A stretch of 22,300 bases of DNA from Haplosporangium gracile (Eukaryota; Mortierellomycota; Mortierellomycetes; Mortierellales; Mortierellaceae). The stretch spans positions 2,957-25,256 of the forward strand of contig JAAAUF010000483.1 in assembly GCA_015499985.1 (NCBI GenBank), given 5' to 3'. The notes beneath the pieces are model-generated. The model made no database searches, had not been told where the DNA came from, and saw only the letters and a list, made by a program, of their open reading frames with translations. Shown one piece after another: positions 21,001 through 22,300 of this stretch. The stretch's first letter is position 1. Each line of letters starts with the position of its first letter. Position numbers and translations under genes: made by a program.

Positions 21001-21083
21001 TTCAAACTGGGTATGAGTACTTGAACAACGTTGAGCAACAACGACAGCAGCCTTCTTCGTCTTCAGCATCACTGAGAAAGTAA
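18035..21083 (+). CDS. Mitochondrial alpha-ketoacid dehydrogenase kinase, PDK/BCKDK family (5 exons)
   Basis: Such kinases phosphorylate the E1 subunit of pyruvate or branched-chain ketoacid dehydrogenase and switch the complex off in the mitochondrial matrix. Exons 18035-18118, 18272-18297, 18733-18912, 19711-20003 and 20101-21083 close to 521 aa. The N-terminus is basic and fits import. The N-terminal helical domain shows FLHQELPIRLSHAL and the LLIGEHLALHD segment. The GHKL ATP site has the N box ELLKNAMRAT (Glu263, Asn267), the G1 box DEGGGM (319-324) and the G2 box GSGHGLPLA (424-432). The LLKNAMRAT and HLALHD wording is closer to BCKDK than to animal PDKs, but the substrate cannot be settled. 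About 100 residues separate G1 and G2, much of it Ser/Thr/Gln-rich, and an acidic, Ser-rich tail follows. Exon 2 is 26 nt and was placed by frame and LSLKQMYTLGR homology; the exon 3 acceptor is the least certain join. Confidence 0.9.
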
Positions 21084-22094
21084 ATGATGGGCTGGTTGCA
21101 TTCTACATCCAAGGCTGTGGTAATCTAGACTCGCCACTCTTTTCCTCATCTTCACTCTGTACCATAGTTCATTTCCCTTCCTCCCTCTTTCCAAAAAAGC
21201 ACGACGTATCATATAGCTCATATTCCTTCACAACCTATTTAAAAGCACAACAAATGTAAATATTCCCTATCTTCTTCAAACAGTACGGTTCTTTGTGATA
21301 TTTAAAACGAACAAGTGGCATGCATGGGGCACAGGAGTAGCTTATGCAGAAAGAGCTATGTTGTAGACCCTCCTAGGTGGAATTTGGTAGAATACCAGGG
21401 AGAAGTTCTAGACATGGAACTGGACCTGGATCCGAACAAGGGGATAATATGCAATGAGTTAGGAATAAGGGATTGAACTCACCCAGAAGTGTGTACCATT
21501 TTTTTAACCTCCCCCTTGCTATGCTCTCCTTCAAAAACACTCCCTTTGTGAATCCCTTTGCCAGCATCTGGATCATTGAAAATGAGGGGGAGAAGGGAAG
21601 AGGATGCAATACTGTTTTTTTTTCGGTCACCCTTGCGGAGTGAAGGCAACATTTCTTTTTTTCCATGTTGCCTGTGTATCGGGAAATAGGAGAGGGGGAT
21701 AATGGATAAACACCGGTGCTCTCTGTTGACTTGCCTCGTCAACTGAAGTTTCTCTCAAGGAGTTCATGCCTTACGTTAGCTCGAGTTGCTTCGTCCTGTC
21801 GTGCCTTGTTCTGTTGAAAAATAGCGTCTCCTGAGGTTTTAAAGTAATTTGTTTCCCTGTTATGTAAAAAAAATGCACCAAACCCAACCACCTCCATCCT
21901 GGCTTCCCCCTACTCGGACACTTTTCGAAAACTGGAATCGGGGAGACATCCAGCTGAGATAAAAAGAAAGTTACTCGTTGACTCTTTTCTTTCATTTTTT
22001 CTTTTACTCTTCTTCGTTTCTACACATCTCCTCCTTCTTCGCTTCTCTCCTTCACATATGCATACATATCCACAAACACAAAAACAACAACAAC
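21084..22094. other. Intergenic region upstream of the last gene
   Basis: About 1 kb without a credible gene. The first part should hold the kinase 3' UTR; no AATAAA is seen. The last 120 bases turn CT-rich on the plus strand (about 21980-22060) and end in a CAA-rich leader touching the next ATG, the same promoter and leader style as elsewhere in the window. Confidence 0.5.
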
Positions 22095-22228
22095 ATGAAG
22101 TATACCCTCATCACCTTCGCAATCGTAATGATGGCAGCAGCACTGTCGTCGTCGAGTAGCCACCATGTTCGTGCCCTGCCTCGACGACTCATCAAGCGTG
22201 TCGGGGACATCGGCCAATGCTTCATAGA
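22095..22228 (+). CDS. Probable secreted protein, first exon only (partial)
   Basis: I do not recognise this gene. The frame begins with a clear signal peptide: MKYT, a hydrophobic core (LITFAIVMMAAAL), then a Ser/His stretch and an Ala-Leu-Pro junction, so cleavage near residue 27 is likely. The following residues LPRRLIKRVGDIGQCF contain two dibasic sites (RR, KR) of the Kex2 type. A good splice donor, GTAAGA, follows at 22229 after 44 codons plus 2 nt, so the gene most likely continues in an exon beyond the window. If the donor is not used, the frame stops at 22230-22232 and yields a 45-residue product. The leader ends in repeated CAA next to the ATG. There is too little sequence to assign a function. 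Confidence 0.6.
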
Positions 22229-22271
22229 GTAAGATGGCCCTACCATTGTTCTTTTTTATATGCTCATAACA

Positions 22272-22293
22272 ACCCCCCCCCCCCCTCCCCCCG
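22272..22293. repeat. Poly(C) tract at the right edge
   Basis: A run of C broken by a single T, probably inside the first intron of the secreted-protein gene. Long C runs are uncommon in this otherwise A/T-run-rich noncoding DNA and are also prone to sequencing-length errors. Confidence 0.75.
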
Positions 22294-22300
22294 AAAATGA

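Overview
The window looks like nuclear DNA of a fungus, most likely an early-diverging, intron-rich one (I lean to the Mortierella group; this is inferred from gene content and intron style, not proven). Seven complete protein-coding genes and the first exon of an eighth can be modelled. All 24 complete introns use GT-AG, are mostly 95-165 nt long, and rejoin the reading frames exactly. I see no bacterial operons, rRNA, convincing tRNA, CRISPR array, transposon or virus-like gene.

Layout. 1-857: noncoding 3' flank with A-runs and a poly(A) signal. 858-6386 (-): class V myosin, 4 exons, 1617 aa. 6387-8916: about 2.5 kb without a gene, with a long purine-rich stretch (pyrimidine-rich on the myosin strand) and short tandem repeats. 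8917-10336 (-): BAP31/Yet-type ER membrane protein, 7 exons including two of 23-24 nt. 10796-11709 (-): DUF1764-type conserved protein of unknown function. 253 bp divergent promoter region. 11963-13785 (+): mitochondrial LETM1-domain (LETMD1-like) inner-membrane protein, 7 exons. 14213-15050 (+): PdxT/Sno-type glutaminase for vitamin B6 synthesis. 15296-17347 (+): STK16/Env7-type NAK-family kinase. 18035-21083 (+): mitochondrial alpha-ketoacid dehydrogenase kinase (PDK/BCKDK family). 22095 to the right part of the window (+): signal-peptide-bearing short exon of a probable secreted protein, not completed here.

The genes do not form one pathway. Loose themes are vesicle and ER traffic (myosin V, BAP31-like, Env7-like kinase) and mitochondria (LETMD1-like, PDK-like). 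The points that reward a second look are the strong AATAG 3' splice-site preference, the micro-exons, the large low-complexity inserts in both kinases, the conserved but uncharacterised DUF1764 protein, and the dibasic-site mini-precursor at the right edge. I found no clear evidence of a new multi-gene system.
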